From: Zea mays
Lineage: Eukaryota > Streptophyta > Magnoliopsida > Poales > Poaceae
Length of the DNA stretch: 64,000 nucleotides
Assembly (NCBI RefSeq): GCF_902167145.1
Contig: NC_050099.1
Span: 17,064,434 to 17,128,433 of the forward strand
Direction of reading: 5' to 3'
In this document: one piece after another, positions 1 through 10,460 of the stretch
Numbering within the stretch: the first letter of the stretch is position 1
Layout: each line of letters starts with the position of its first letter
The notes under the pieces: model-generated
The model's input: the letters and a program-made list of their open reading frames with translations, nothing else
What the model was told of the DNA's origin: nothing
Database searches by the model: none
Translations under genes and position numbers: made by a program

Positions 1-285
1 AAGGCCTAGGGGGCACCCCTTCAGATCGATCGATCCTACTCTACTTAGCCACCCACAAACATTCTCTGTGCCCTCTATCCAGAGAATCCTCTTGTAACCA
101 CGCTCATATACTCACCAGGACGTAGGGTGTTACGCACTTCTAAGCGGCCCGAACCTGCAAACCTTGTCCATTGTCCCTCGTGCGATCGGCACGAACCATT
201 TTGCTACAGTCGTCGACACCGTCCTACTCCTAAAAGCACCTTGAGGGGCAACCCCGGGTGTGCGGTCGGACCCAAAACACCGACA
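1..285 (+). repeat. 5' LTR, 3'-terminal part
   Basis: Identical over 285/285 bp to 12638-12922 of the 3' LTR, and ends in ACCGACA. The U3 part and the TATA box of this copy are outside the window. Confidence 0.95.
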
Positions 286-286
286 G

Positions 287-305
287 CTGGCGCGCCAGGT
301 AGGGG
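287..305 (+). other. Primer binding site of the Grande-like element
   Basis: TGGCGCGCCAGGTAGGGGG lies 2 bp after the LTR end. This is the usual position and a common PBS type of grass Tat-clade gypsy elements. A related sequence in reverse orientation occurs at 58662-58680. I do not assign the tRNA. Confidence 0.8.
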
Positions 306-313
306 GTGTGTCG

Positions 314-3157
314 ATGATCCAAGCTAGCTCAATGGCCGTCACCTTCCACAGCAAGATTACCATGCGTCCCGGATCCACATTCTGCTTCGGAACAATCTCA
401 TCCGTGGCGGACGAAGAGGGAATTCTACATCGCCTCGCGGATCTACCGGAACAGAAGTCTCCTCCAACAAACTCCGAGAATGCTGGAAAAACGCTACCTC
501 CGGCTCTTCGGAACAAGATCGCCTCCGGGGAGGCTGGAGCTAGACGCTCGCTGACCCGGAAGACTCCGCTGTCTACTCCCCCGACGAAAGAATGGACACA
601 GGTCATGAGAAGGAAGGAGATCAGAGAGAGGCCAGTCATTCTTCCCGTTCCTCCGGCCTCAAAGGAGAACAGAAAGAAATTCGCCGCGGCAGCAATGCCG
701 TTCTACCCCGACGTCCTCTTCATTGGGAGGGCAGAATCGCTCGCCGTCTCCGACGATGAACCGACTGCACCTGGAGAAGAACCGCTTCAGCGAGAGTCCC
801 GCCGACGAAGGAACCGACGCAGGAACATCCGACGACACCACGCAGCTGGAGAACGGGATCCGGAGCAGCCTGTCTCGCGAGACGAGGTCTCAGAGATAGG
901 AGAAACTCCGGAAGAACGCGTCTTCAGGGAACGAAGGAACTCCCGACGACGAGATCGCCGTCGGACTCAGGAGCAAGCCGAGCAAGATGCAAGGCAACGA
1001 CGCGAGAATCCGCTCTTCGGGCGCAACCTGAACCCCGACTTCGCCCGAGCTATGAATACGCCGAGCGAAGTCGGAGGCGTTCTGGCCCGGATAGCCGACG
1101 GACTTCCTCGGACCCCCGATGCCGAGGGATACCGGCGCCTGTTCACTCAGGCAGCCAACCATCGTCTACCGCTCGCCCATCCGCCGAACGATCTGCGACA
1201 CGCCATCAACAGTCGCCGAGACGCGCGAAGCTCTATCAATGCTTCGCGCGAACGGCGGCACGAGAACGAAATTCGCCGTCGGGAGGAGTATGACCGGGAT
1301 CATGGCTTCCCGACTCAAAGCCAGGCCACCCGAACTGAGTCAGCAACGGCTTCAACTGGTGGAACCTCCCGGGAACGGTCGAGGAACCACCACCGCCACT
1401 CCCCTCCCCGGGACAGGCGACATCCTCGACGACAGGAGGACACGTGCGGAGTATCTGCTCTTACTCCGCGCCTTAGGGCCATCCAATGGCCTCCAAACTT
1501 CAAGGTATCCAATGTCGACAAATATGAACCTAAGCAGGACCCAGGGGGCTGGTTAGCCGTCTACACCACCGCCGCTCGGGCTGCCGGGGCATCTGAGGAC
1601 GTCATGACTGCGTATCTGCCCATCGTCCTCGGGCAAGACGCACTGCAGTGGCTACGGCATCTACCCCGACACTGCATCGACGACTGGGGAGACTTCAGCC
1701 GACGATTCACCGCCAACTTCCAGTCTCTCTCCGACAAGCCAGCGCAACCATGGGACCTCAAATCCATCAAGCGCCGGGGAGATGAGACTCTCCGGTCATA
1801 CCTTAAAAGGTTCCAGACCATGAGAAACCGCATCCCCGAGGTCACGGAGGCGGCCGTGATCGAGGACTTCTACAGAGGATCTAATGACTCGGCTTTCGTC
1901 CGAACCATACTGCAAAAGGCGCCAACCACCTCCGAGGAGCTGTTCCGGGAAGCCGACCTCTACATCACCGCTGACGAGCGGGCCCAGGACCTCATCGGAG
2001 GAACAAAACCCGTACCAGCGGCACCACGACGCGACGCGAACCAGCCGTCCGACAAGCGCTGGGAGAAGAGGCCCCGCGAAGAGGTACACGCCGCCGGACC
2101 ACCCGCCTCTCGCGCCCGAGGAGGACCTCGTGGAGGCGAACGCACGCTGGACGACATCCTCGACGCCCAGTGCCCGTACCACAAGGATATGCGCCACACT
2201 CTCCGCAACTGCCGGGACTTCAAGCACTCCGTCGGGCATGGCCGACCCTTCCAACCTCTACCACCTCCTCCTCCGAGGGGAGGACCAGATGAACCACGAC
2301 AACCCCATCAGCCGGAGGAAGGGGGAGGTGGAGCTTTCCCGCGCGTTGACAGGGAGGTCAACGTCATCTTCGGCGGGCATGGGTCGCAGGAGAACAAGAG
2401 ACAACAAAAGCTCAACGACCGCCAGATACTGGTGGCGACCACCGGCCCTCCCGCCCCGTATCGGTGGTCGGAGCACCCAATCACGTTCACTCGGGAGGAT
2501 CAATGGCTCAACTTCGACCACCCAGGCAAATACCCGCTCCTCGTCGATCCGGTGATCCGAGAGAGCCGGGTGAAGAAGGTACTAGTGGACGGGGGGAGCA
2601 GCATCAACGTCACCTTCCCCCGTACGCTTCAAGGCTTGGGAGTTCACCTCAAAGAGCTCCACGAGTCAGATGCTCCTTTCTTCGGCATCGTGCCGACGGA
2701 AGGGGAGTATCCGCTGGGCCACATCTACATGCCGGTCACCTTTGGGACTCCGGATAATTACAGAACCGAGTTCCTGAGGTTCGAGGTGGCGAACTTCGAC
2801 TGCGGGTACAACGCCATCATCGGGAGGCCAGGGCTGGCCAAGTTCATGGCCATTCCACACTACACGTACATGATACTGAAGATGCCAGGACCACAAGGAA
2901 TCATAACTGTACGCGCCGACTTCCAAGGCGCCGCAGAATGTTTCCGAGTGGCCATCCAGGCAGCCCTCACCACCAAGCCATCAGCGATTTCTTCTACACC
3001 GGCGAACTCTAAGCCTGATGAAGACCTCGCCGTACCGGCAAACGAAGCTCAGGCCGCGACCTCTATGCGGCCGACTGAAGACACCAAGCGGATCAACCTG
3101 GGCTTCGCTGATGAGCGCAAGACGGCCATCATCAGCTCCAGTTTGAGTGACAAATAG
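314..3157 (+). CDS. gag: Gag and protease part of gag-pol, ends at an in-frame TAG
   Basis: 947 codons before the stop. The frame is open upstream to 260, but the ATG at 314 is the first one after the LTR and PBS, so I use it. The first third is a basic Arg/Glu-rich region. The retrotransposon Gag core is at about 1560-1990 and carries the WLRHLP and RRGDETLRSYL signatures. A CX2HX4HX4C knuckle (CPYHKD..H..C), the Cys-His variant usual in Tat elements, lies near 2170-2215. The aspartic protease with the DGGSS active-site form typical of this clade is near 2587. Gag builds the virus-like particle in the cytoplasm and the protease cuts the polyprotein. The TAG at 3155-3157 is in the same frame as the pol that follows and sits in the protease-RT linker, so the two were one ORF. 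Confidence 0.9.
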   Translation: MIQASSMAVTFHSKITMRPGSTFCFGTISSVADEEGILHRLADLPEQKSPPTNSENAGKTLPPALRNKIASGEAGARRSLTRKTPLSTPPTKEWTQVMRRKEIRERPVILPVPPASKENRKKFAAAAMPFYPDVLFIGRAESLAVSDDEPTAPGEEPLQRESRRRRNRRRNIRRHHAAGERDPEQPVSRDEVSEIGETPEERVFRERRNSRRRDRRRTQEQAEQDARQRRENPLFGRNLNPDFARAMNTPSEVGGVLARIADGLPRTPDAEGYRRLFTQAANHRLPLAHPPNDLRHAINSRRDARSSINASRERRHENEIRRREEYDRDHGFPTQSQATRTESATASTGGTSRERSRNHHRHSPPRDRRHPRRQEDTCGVSALTPRLRAIQWPPNFKVSNVDKYEPKQDPGGWLAVYTTAARAAGASEDVMTAYLPIVLGQDALQWLRHLPRHCIDDWGDFSRRFTANFQSLSDKPAQPWDLKSIKRRGDETLRSYLKRFQTMRNRIPEVTEAAVIEDFYRGSNDSAFVRTILQKAPTTSEELFREADLYITADERAQDLIGGTKPVPAAPRRDANQPSDKRWEKRPREEVHAAGPPASRARGGPRGGERTLDDILDAQCPYHKDMRHTLRNCRDFKHSVGHGRPFQPLPPPPPRGGPDEPRQPHQPEEGGGGAFPRVDREVNVIFGGHGSQENKRQQKLNDRQILVATTGPPAPYRWSEHPITFTREDQWLNFDHPGKYPLLVDPVIRESRVKKVLVDGGSSINVTFPRTLQGLGVHLKELHESDAPFFGIVPTEGEYPLGHIYMPVTFGTPDNYRTEFLRFEVANFDCGYNAIIGRPGLAKFMAIPHYTYMILKMPGPQGIITVRADFQGAAECFRVAIQAALTTKPSAISSTPANSKPDEDLAVPANEAQAATSMRPTEDTKRINLGFADERKTAIISSSLSDK

Positions 3158-5515
3158 GAAAGCGCGCTCGTCCAGTTCCTGCAAGATAACCGAGACGTAT
3201 TCGCATGGCAACCTGCGGATATGCCGGGAGTCCCAAGAGAACTGGCCGAGCACAAATTGAAGGTCTATCCCCAGGCGAGGCCAATCCGGCAAAAGCTGCG
3301 TCGTTTCACGCCCGACAAGAGAGAGGCCATTCGTGCCGAGTTAGCTCGCTTGGTCACGGCCGGATTTATTAGAGAAGTATTACACCCCGAGTGGTTAGCC
3401 AACCCTGTTCTTGTACTCAAAAAGAATAAAGTGGATTGGCGCATGTGCGTCGACTATACTGATCTCAACAAACACTGTCCGAAGGATCCCTTCGGGCTCC
3501 CAAGGATAGATCAAGTGGTGGATTCCACCGCTGGATGTTCGATGCTGTCTTTCTTAGATTGCTATTCCGGGTATCATCAGATTAGTTTGGCAAAAGAAGA
3601 CGAGGAAAAAACGGCGTTCATCACCCCATTTGGTGCTTTCTGTTATACCTCCATGCCGTTTGGCCTCAAAAACGCTGGAGCGACTTATCAGAGAGCTATT
3701 CAAACATGCTTAGCCGATCACTGGGGCAAGCGTGTGGAAGCTTACATGGACGATGTGGTGATCAAAACGGAGAATCCAGAAAACTTCATCGAAGACTTAC
3801 AGCTGGTTTTCAACAGCTTGAGAAGATATAGATGGAAGCTCAATCCTGAAAAATGCGTCTTCGGGGTACCAGCAGGAAAGTTACTCGGATTTATTGTCAG
3901 CCACCGGGGAATTGAAGCTAATCCAGATAAGATTGAAGCTATCATGAAGATGGAAGCTCCTCGATCACAGAAGAAGGTTCAGCGACTCACTGGATGTATG
4001 GCAGCCCTGAGCAGATTCATATCCAGACTGGGAGAAAAAGGTCTGCCATTTTATAAACTACTGAAGAAGGTGGATAAGTTTCAATGGACTTCAGAGGCAC
4101 AAGAAGCTCTAGACGCACTGAAGAAATTCCTGACAACACCGCCAGTATTGAAACCGCCCCGGCGAGCTACGCCGACTCAGCCGGCTGAAGATCTGCTGTT
4201 ATATATCTCTTGCACGACTCACGTGGTAAGCACTGCGTTGGTAGTCGAGCGAGTGGAAGAAGGGCTTGCCTACCCGGTTCAACACCCCGTCTATTTCATC
4301 AGTGAGGTTCTAGGCCCATCGAAGAAAAAGTATCCTCAAGTTCAGAAGCTATTATATGCAGTACTTCTAACTGCCCGCAAGTTGCGTCACTACTTTGACG
4401 ACCACAAAGTCATAATAGTTACTGGTTTTCCCATAGGGGACATTCTTCACAACAAGGAGGCCATTGGCCGGATAGCCAAGTGGGCTTGCGAGTTGGGGTC
4501 CCATGATATCGAGTTCCGACCTCGCACTGCCATCAAAACTCAAGCACTGGTCGACTTCGTATCAGAGTGGACAGAACAGCAAGTGCCGGATAATCCAGAA
4601 ACCACAGAAGTATGGCGAATGTATTTTGATGGCTCGCTGAAGCTGCAGGGAGCAGGAGCAGGAATTCTCTTCACTGCACCTGGAGGCGAACACCTCAAGT
4701 ACGCTCTCCAATTGCTATTCCCGGCCTCTAACAACGCAGCCGAGTATGAAGCTTTGATACACGGATTAAATATCGCCACATCGCTGGGTGTCAAGAGACT
4801 GATGGTATATGGGGATTCTCTGGTAGTCATCAGTCAGATAAACAAGGAATGGGATTGTTCAAATGATTCAAAGAGTTCAGAATTCTTCGACTTCTGCGAG
4901 CAGAAAAGCATTCAGATCAAGTATGCATCTGTAGCCCATCCGAGAGCCAACGGGCAGGTTGAGCGAGCCAACGGAATGATATTGGAGGCACTCAGAAAAA
5001 GGGTCTTTGATAAAAATGAAAAATTCGCAGGAAAATGGATAAGAGAATTGCCTTATGTTGTTTGGAGCTTGAGAACTCAACCTAGCCGGGCCCTGCATGG
5101 AAACACTCCTTTTTTCATGGTCTATGGGTCGGAAGCAGTGCTACCCGCTGATCTCAAGTTTGGGGCGCCAAGATTGATTTTCGAAAGCATAGCGGAAGCT
5201 GAGGCCACCAGGCTGGAGGATATTGATATACTTGAGGAAGAACGACTGAATGCAGTAATACAATCAGCGCGATACCAGCAGACTCTAAGGCGCTATCACG
5301 ATAAGGCTGTGCGGCAAAGGTTCTTTTCAGTAGGGGACCTCGTCCTCCGCCGAATTCTAACGGGGGAGGGACGACACAAGCTATCACCCTTATGGGAAGG
5401 ACCCTTCATAGTGGCAGAGGTCACTCGACCCGGATCGTATCGCCTCACCCAGATGGATGGTACAGAAGTCGGGAACTCTTGGAACATAGAGCACCTCAGA
5501 AAGTTTTACCCCTAG
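3158..5515 (+). CDS. pol: Pol (RT, RNase H, archaeal-type RNase H, integrase C-terminal half) with internal deletion
   Basis: Continues the gag frame without a shift (first ATG at 3221). The RT connection FAWQPADMPG is followed by the palm, with YMDD at 3741-3752. The first RNase H runs from about 4195 to 4560. A second, archaeal-type RNase H starts at about 4612 (MYFDGS) and is cut near 4855. The frame then passes directly into the late integrase core (SIQIKYASVAHPR, GQVER; the last glutamate of the DDE triad) and the integrase C-terminal domain. The end of the second RNase H, the integrase zinc finger and the first two catalytic aspartates are missing, but the frame stays open. This copy could not integrate with its own enzyme. 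Ends at TAG 5513-5515. Confidence 0.9.
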   Translation, partial: ESALVQFLQDNRDVFAWQPADMPGVPRELAEHKLKVYPQARPIRQKLRRFTPDKREAIRAELARLVTAGFIREVLHPEWLANPVLVLKKNKVDWRMCVDYTDLNKHCPKDPFGLPRIDQVVDSTAGCSMLSFLDCYSGYHQISLAKEDEEKTAFITPFGAFCYTSMPFGLKNAGATYQRAIQTCLADHWGKRVEAYMDDVVIKTENPENFIEDLQLVFNSLRRYRWKLNPEKCVFGVPAGKLLGFIVSHRGIEANPDKIEAIMKMEAPRSQKKVQRLTGCMAALSRFISRLGEKGLPFYKLLKKVDKFQWTSEAQEALDALKKFLTTPPVLKPPRRATPTQPAEDLLLYISCTTHVVSTALVVERVEEGLAYPVQHPVYFISEVLGPSKKKYPQVQKLLYAVLLTARKLRHYFDDHKVIIVTGFPIGDILHNKEAIGRIAKWACELGSHDIEFRPRTAIKTQALVDFVSEWTEQQVPDNPETTEVWRMYFDGSLKLQGAGAGILFTAPGGEHLKYALQLLFPASNNAAEYEALIHGLNIATSLGVKRLMVYGDSLVVISQINKEWDCSNDSKSSEFFDFCEQKSIQIKYASVAHPRANGQVERANGMILEALRKRVFDKNEKFAGKWIRELPYVVWSLRTQPSRALHGNTPFFMVYGSEAVLPADLKFGAPRLIFESIAEAEATRLEDIDILEEERLNAVIQSARYQQTLRRYHDKAVRQRFFSVGDLVLRRILTGEGRHKLSPLWEGPFIVAEVTRPGSYRLTQMDGTEVGNSWNIEHLRKFYP
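4850..4885 (+). other. Deletion junction inside pol
   Basis: Within these bases the reading passes from the middle of the archaeal-type RNase H (NKEWDCSND) to the late integrase core (SSEFFDF). Comparison with the usual Tat-clade pol suggests loss of roughly 1 kb or more. The size is an inference from family architecture. The deletion is in frame. Confidence 0.75.
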
Positions 5516-5619
5516 CTGTACTTCAAAACAGCCGGGGCGGCCATGTACTCTGTAAAGTGGAAATATGTCATCAATAAAGAGAAATTTCAAAGATACTTGA
5601 TTCATTTATGATTGACTTG
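5516..5619 (+). other. Spacer between pol and repeat array
   Basis: Short 3' untranslated stretch directly before the 89-bp repeats. I see no ORF or signal in it. Confidence 0.6.
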
Positions 5620-6245
5620 CACGCTTACTTAACTCGGGGTGACCACTATGCCCTACAAACGGAGCAATCGGCTTAAGTCGGCAACGACTTAAGGCGGTGC
5701 AACATGCTCACGCTTACTTAACTCGGGGTGACCACTATGCCCTACAAACGGAGCAATCGGCTTAAGTCGGCAACGACTTAAGGCGGTGCAACATGCTCAC
5801 GCTTACTTAACCCGGGGTGACCACTATGCCCTACAAACGGAGCAATCGGCTTAAGTCGGCAACGACTTAAGGCGGTGCAACATGCTCACGCTTACTTAAC
5901 TCGGGGTGACCACTATGCCCTACAAACGGAGCAATCGGCTTAAGTCGGCAACGACTTAAGGCGGTGCAACATGCTCACGCTTACTTAACTCGGGGTGACC
6001 ACTATGCCCTACAAACGGAGCAATCGGCTTAAGTCGGCAACGACTTAAGGCGGTGCAACATGCTCACGCTTACTTAACTCGGGGTGACCACTACGCCCTG
6101 CAAACGGAGCAATCGGCTTAATTCGGCAACGACTTAAGGCGGTGCAACATGCTCACGCTTATTTAACTCAGGGGTGACCACTATGCCCTACTAACGGAAG
6201 TTACCGGCTAAAAGTAATTGATGGTTTAAACCAGTATAGCATACT
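5620..6245 (+). repeat. Tandem array, 89-bp unit, about seven copies
   Basis: Units start at CACGCTTA at 5620, 5709, 5798, 5887, 5976, 6065 and 6154; a decayed eighth start is at 6246. The first five are nearly identical and the last two diverge. Each good unit contains CTTAAGTCG-GCAA-CGACTTAAG, a 9-bp perfect inverted repeat with a four-base loop of GNRA form (first copy 5672-5693). In the sixth copy (6117-6138) one arm base is changed. The array lies in the 3' region of the Grande-like element, a known place for tandem repeats in this family. Confidence 0.95.
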
Positions 6246-6430
6246 CACGCTTATGCAGTTCAAGGGATGATCTCCATATCCCACAAACAAACTTCATAAT
6301 TATCATGTAGCATACCACAAATTTGCAAACTAATAAATTCTGATACGATAAGAAAGAAATCATAACATTCGAGCGATAAATAAATACTTGCTCATGCTAA
6401 CTGCGCGCTCAGAGCACGCGAACTGTTTCT
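6246..6430 (+). other. AT-rich spacer
   Basis: Decayed repeat start followed by AT-rich sequence. It would be the 3' flank of the antisense gene that stops at 6431. A hexamer-type polyadenylation signal is not obvious. Confidence 0.5.
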
Positions 6431-9400
6431 TTATTTTCCAATGTCTCTCTCAGGAACGACTGACGAAGAAGGGCGATTCGAGGAATCAGGGGCAGCAACC
6501 ACATCGGCTCTTATATCCTCGGGGACAACCACGCCAGGTCTTCTCATCAAGATTCGTCCCGCCCGAATGGCCTTGTCCAGGGCCTTATCGCGCTGAGTTT
6601 TGAAAGTGACAGCAGCCTCTTCAGCAACTTTAACAGCCTGCTGAGCAGTTTCCAACTCCCGGGCAATGGTTTTCTTGGAAGCTCGGAGTTCCTTGATGGA
6701 GGCATCCTTTGCTGATAGCAACTGTGTAAGGCGGGCCACTTCGTCCGAAGATTCTTGCAGTTGACGGCGCTGACTGTCAAGTTCCTCCATCGTAAAGCGG
6801 TGGCTCCTCTCCAAGATGGTCAGCGAGTTACTGGAATCCCGGTACAGTCTGTCCAAGTTGTCGCGAGAAACAGCAAGGATACGTTTTTCTTCCTACAAGC
6901 AAAAATCAAGCTCATTCAGAATCCAAGAGCGTGATAAGGCGAAGCACAGGTTCGTAAGCTACCTTCTCAGAGTTAAGCTGAACATGAAGAGAAGAACTCA
7001 GAGCGTTAGCGTCATCCAAAGCCGCAGAGACCTGACTCAACTCGATCTGACTTTGAGAATACTTCTCCTCGAAGTCAGCGCATCGTCGAGTCATTTCAGC
7101 TTGATCTTGAGAATGTTTTTCTTCAAGAACTATGATCTGCCGAGTCATCCCTATCAAGAAGTATTCAAACAAAACGAGGTCAGAAGGTAAAACAACCTAC
7201 GGACAAGAATAAAGAAGAAGAAGAAAGGACACTGACCAGCATTGATGGCCTCCAACTCAGATACACGACGACGAAGCAACACTGGATTCCAACACTCGAG
7301 AGATGATGCCACTTCTGGGGTAGAAGCACCCTGTGATTTCAGTTGACTGACCAATCCATTCACCAAAGCCTGACGAGAAGAACAGATGAGTATAATGACA
7401 GCAATTCACGCAACATAGAGATCAAATTAAAGCACGGCACAGCACCTGGAGGTTGGAAAAGAACGAGGGGATCCCCAGGTCAGGAGAAATCAGCTGATAA
7501 TCAGGTATCAGACCACCACCCGAAGCAGCTCGCAGTAGGCCAGCAGGAACAAGCTCAGTACATTCAGCAGAGTTCAACTTCAGACCAGTGGGGATGCTGC
7601 CCTCCAAAGCGACCCCCTGATCCGGAGTCCGAGCCACCGTCATGCCGCCAGAATGTGGAGGTGAACCCACATGAACATCCATAGAAGTGCAGGAGGGAGA
7701 CCCCGCTCGGACACCCTCGGGGGCTGGGTCAAGGTTGGCACTGCCCACTTGAGCCGGGTCACCCTCGGCAACACCCTCGGGGGCTGGGTAGTGGCCTACA
7801 CTCCTCACCTGAGTTGAGTCCTCCCCGGCGACACCCTCGGGGGCTGGGCACATGTTAGCACTATTCAAAGGATCCAAGCTCTCTGCCGTGACCACCTCTA
7901 AGGTCGACGGGCCTTCAGCTGTTTCCACAGGATCAGGACGGTCCAAGTCATTATCCCGGCCCTCAAGATCATGCTCTAAGGTCGACGAGGCACGGGACGA
8001 CCTCAACCCTGCATCTGGCATGGCTGCGCAAATTTCTGTTGCATCAACGTCTGCAGGTTCCAACAGCAAGTTCTCAGGGACCATATCCTCTAGAGCTTGA
8101 TCAAAATTGGTCATGGACAGTTCTTGCAGACCAATAAGAGCAGACAAGGCAGGAGAAGGAACCCCACTACTACCACCGCTAGCGACGAGCTGCCGACTGT
8201 TCTTCCGAGTTAATGGAGTTTCATTCTCTTCCTCCTCATCTTCCACAGCAGCAGCGCAAACAGCATCCTCATTAGGGTCAGCAACAGGCGGAGCACACCC
8301 ATTGGGATCAACGTCAGCTAGACCAGTCGCAGTCATTTCTTCAGCAGTAGGAGCTAAGGTGCTGGCGTCCTCATCAAAGCTAGACACTCGCCGGAGGCGT
8401 CTTCTTTTCCTTTTCTGCTCATCAGCAGAAGGCTCGGGCTGACTGGTTCGGCTAGGACGCCTCGGGCGAATATTGGCAGGTTTCGAGACATCCAAGGTCG
8501 CATCAACCTCTGGAAGCGGCACCACTGCCAGTATACCATCAGGAACAGTATCAGACGAATCCTCAGCTAGCAGATCGAGCATGTCATTTATGTCTGCGTC
8601 ACTAGGGTTCAGGGGCACTTCAAAATAAATCTGTCATTCATCATCAGGTATCTCCCCGAGCGAAGCAACTAAGGAACGGACATCTTCAGCAGAAGGTCGA
8701 ACTCTAAGACCCAAATTGCTATCTATCACGGGCGGATTGGACACAAAAAGAGTGAAATCTTTGGGAGAAGGCAGGTTCCAAGCCGAGTATGCCACTGGAG
8801 CTCCAACGTTTGAAACCTTACCCCTGAGGATCATCTCGAGTCGGCTCACCAAATCAACAGAAGGAATTCTCCTATTAGTAACTCGAGTTGGGTCGGCCAG
8901 CCCTCGGTAAAGATATGCTGGATAGGCCCTGTCCTTCAGCGGCTGAATGTTTTTGAAAACAAAATCTGTGACCACAGCTTCGGCAGTCAGACCTCTCTCT
9001 TTCAGTAATCCAACCTCAGTAAGCAACACGCCCGCCTCGGCTACTTCTTGGTCCGTGGGAGATTCAGTCCAACTCGGAGTGCGAACGTCTGCCTGTCTCC
9101 CTGAGCGAGGAGGAAGAGAGTTTCCATAATTGTCCACTATAAACCACTCCAGACGCCAGCCTTTAATGCTATCCTTGAGAGGTATCTCGAGATACTCGGT
9201 CTTCCGCCCCCGGCGCATCTCTAAACTGGCACCTCCGACCAATTGATGTTGCCCCCCGGCCATCCCAGGACGGCAGTGATACAGATACTTCCATAAGCCA
9301 AAATGCGGCAGCACGCCAAGATAAGCTTCGCAAAGGTGAACGAAAATAGAGATTTGGAGAATGGAGTTAGGGTTCAGGTGAGTCAGGTTGATATGATAAA

Positions 9401-9689
9401 AATCAAGGATGCCACGGAAAAAAGGAGATATGGGAAGGCCGAGGCCGCGAAGAAGGAAAGGAGTATAGACCACTGATTCGTGGGTATCTTCGGTTGGGAC
9501 AGTAGTCCCATGGCAAGAACGCCAAGAACAGAGTTCCCGTGGAGGGAGAACCCCGACGGAAACAAGGCGGAGAAGCTCAACTTCAGAAATCACAGACATA
9601 TGGTTACCTGCGAAGGGTAACTGACTGTTGGGATCGATGGCGGGGATCACTGCAGCAGACGAGTTCGCGGTTTTTCTCTTGGGCGCCAT
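6431..9689 (-). CDS. Antisense four-exon gene with putative gypsy-type transposon domain and coiled coil
   Basis: Runs against the element. My exon model is 9689-7446, 7369-7237, 7150-6963 and 6892-6431. Each junction has GT and AG ends (donors CAG/GTGCT, G/GTCAGT, AAG/GTAGCT; acceptors TCAG, ATAG, GTAG). Exon lengths of 2244, 133, 188 and 462 nt keep one frame through all three joins to a stop at 6431. Exon 1 starts MAPKRKTANSS (basic, NLS-like). Its first about 350 residues match the plant gypsy-type transposon family (PF04195-like, with a PPRELCSWR-type start and the HINLTHLNPNSI region). A Ser/Pro/Glu-rich acidic middle part follows, and exons 2-4 form a heptad-rich coiled coil. An in-frame TGA at 8634-8636 interrupts exon 1 after codon 351. 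Similar antisense genes are known in Grande-type elements (gene 23). The role is unknown. Confidence 0.8.
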
Positions 9690-9975
9690 TCTTGCTTCTC
9701 GCTAGCGAAACAGAGTAGGAGGCGAGTGGCAGAGAAGACTCAGATGCGGAAATGCAAGAACTAGGGCACGGAAAGCAAAGGCGGCTGAAAGCGCGACACT
9801 TAAGGGATATTCTTGAGCCAGATACCTTTTCAAAAGTGCCCGGTCATCACCCGGCGGTCATCTCCGAAATCTCAGCATGCCACGTGGATATCTAACAGTT
9901 ATTTCCAAGAAAGCCGATGTGCCACCTCATCACTCGGCCATTTTCCTCAAAGAAACTTGAAGAAGCTGGCTATTA
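9690..9975 (-). other. 5' flank of the antisense gene
   Basis: Between the antisense ATG and the 81-bp array. It should hold the antisense leader or promoter, but I cannot point to a convincing TATA box here. Confidence 0.4.
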
Positions 9976-10460
9976 CTCGGCGTTGCCTCTAAAACGCCGA
10001 CCACGTGTTCAATCGCTCGGCATTACTTCTAAAATGCCGACGCCGACCTTCAATCACTCGGCGCTGCCTCTAAAACGCCGACCACGTGTTCAATCGCTCG
10101 GCATTACTTCTAAAATGCCGACGTCGACCTTCAATCACTCGGCGCTGCCTCTAAAACGCCGACCACGTGTTCAATCGCTCGGCATTACTTCTAAAATGCC
10201 GACGCCGACCTTCAATCACTCGGCGCTGCCTCTAAAACGCCGACCACGTGTTCACACGCCCAGCATTACTTCTAAAATGCTGATGCCGAAATTCTATCAT
10301 TCGGTGTTATTTCTAAAATGCTAGCCCCGTATTTTGTCACTTGGCATTATTTCCAAAATGCCGATGCCGACCTTCTATCATTCGGCATTGCCTCTAAAAT
10401 GCTGGTCTTGTGTTCGATTGCTCAGTGTTACTTCTAAAACGCTGATGTCAATCTTCACAA
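9976..10460 (+). repeat. Tandem array, 81-bp unit made of two ~40-bp hairpin half-units
   Basis: Units start at 9976, 10057, 10138 and 10219, followed by decayed half-units to about 10460. Each half-unit is an inverted repeat: TCGGCATT-8-AATGCCGA in one half and TCGGCGTT-8-AACGCCGA in the other (first at 9977). Decayed copies include CAGCATT/AATGCTG near 10261. The open + frame through the array is a by-product of the 81-bp period. Confidence 0.9.

Noticed and set aside
1884..2555. Overlapping 223-codon ORF in gag
   Set aside because: Shadow frame in GC-rich gag; no family signal.
5620..6245. CRISPR-like array
   Set aside because: Contiguous 89-bp tandem repeats without unique spacers, inside a plant retroelement.
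9917..10324. 135-codon + ORF with 27-residue repeats
   Set aside because: By-product of the 81-bp array.
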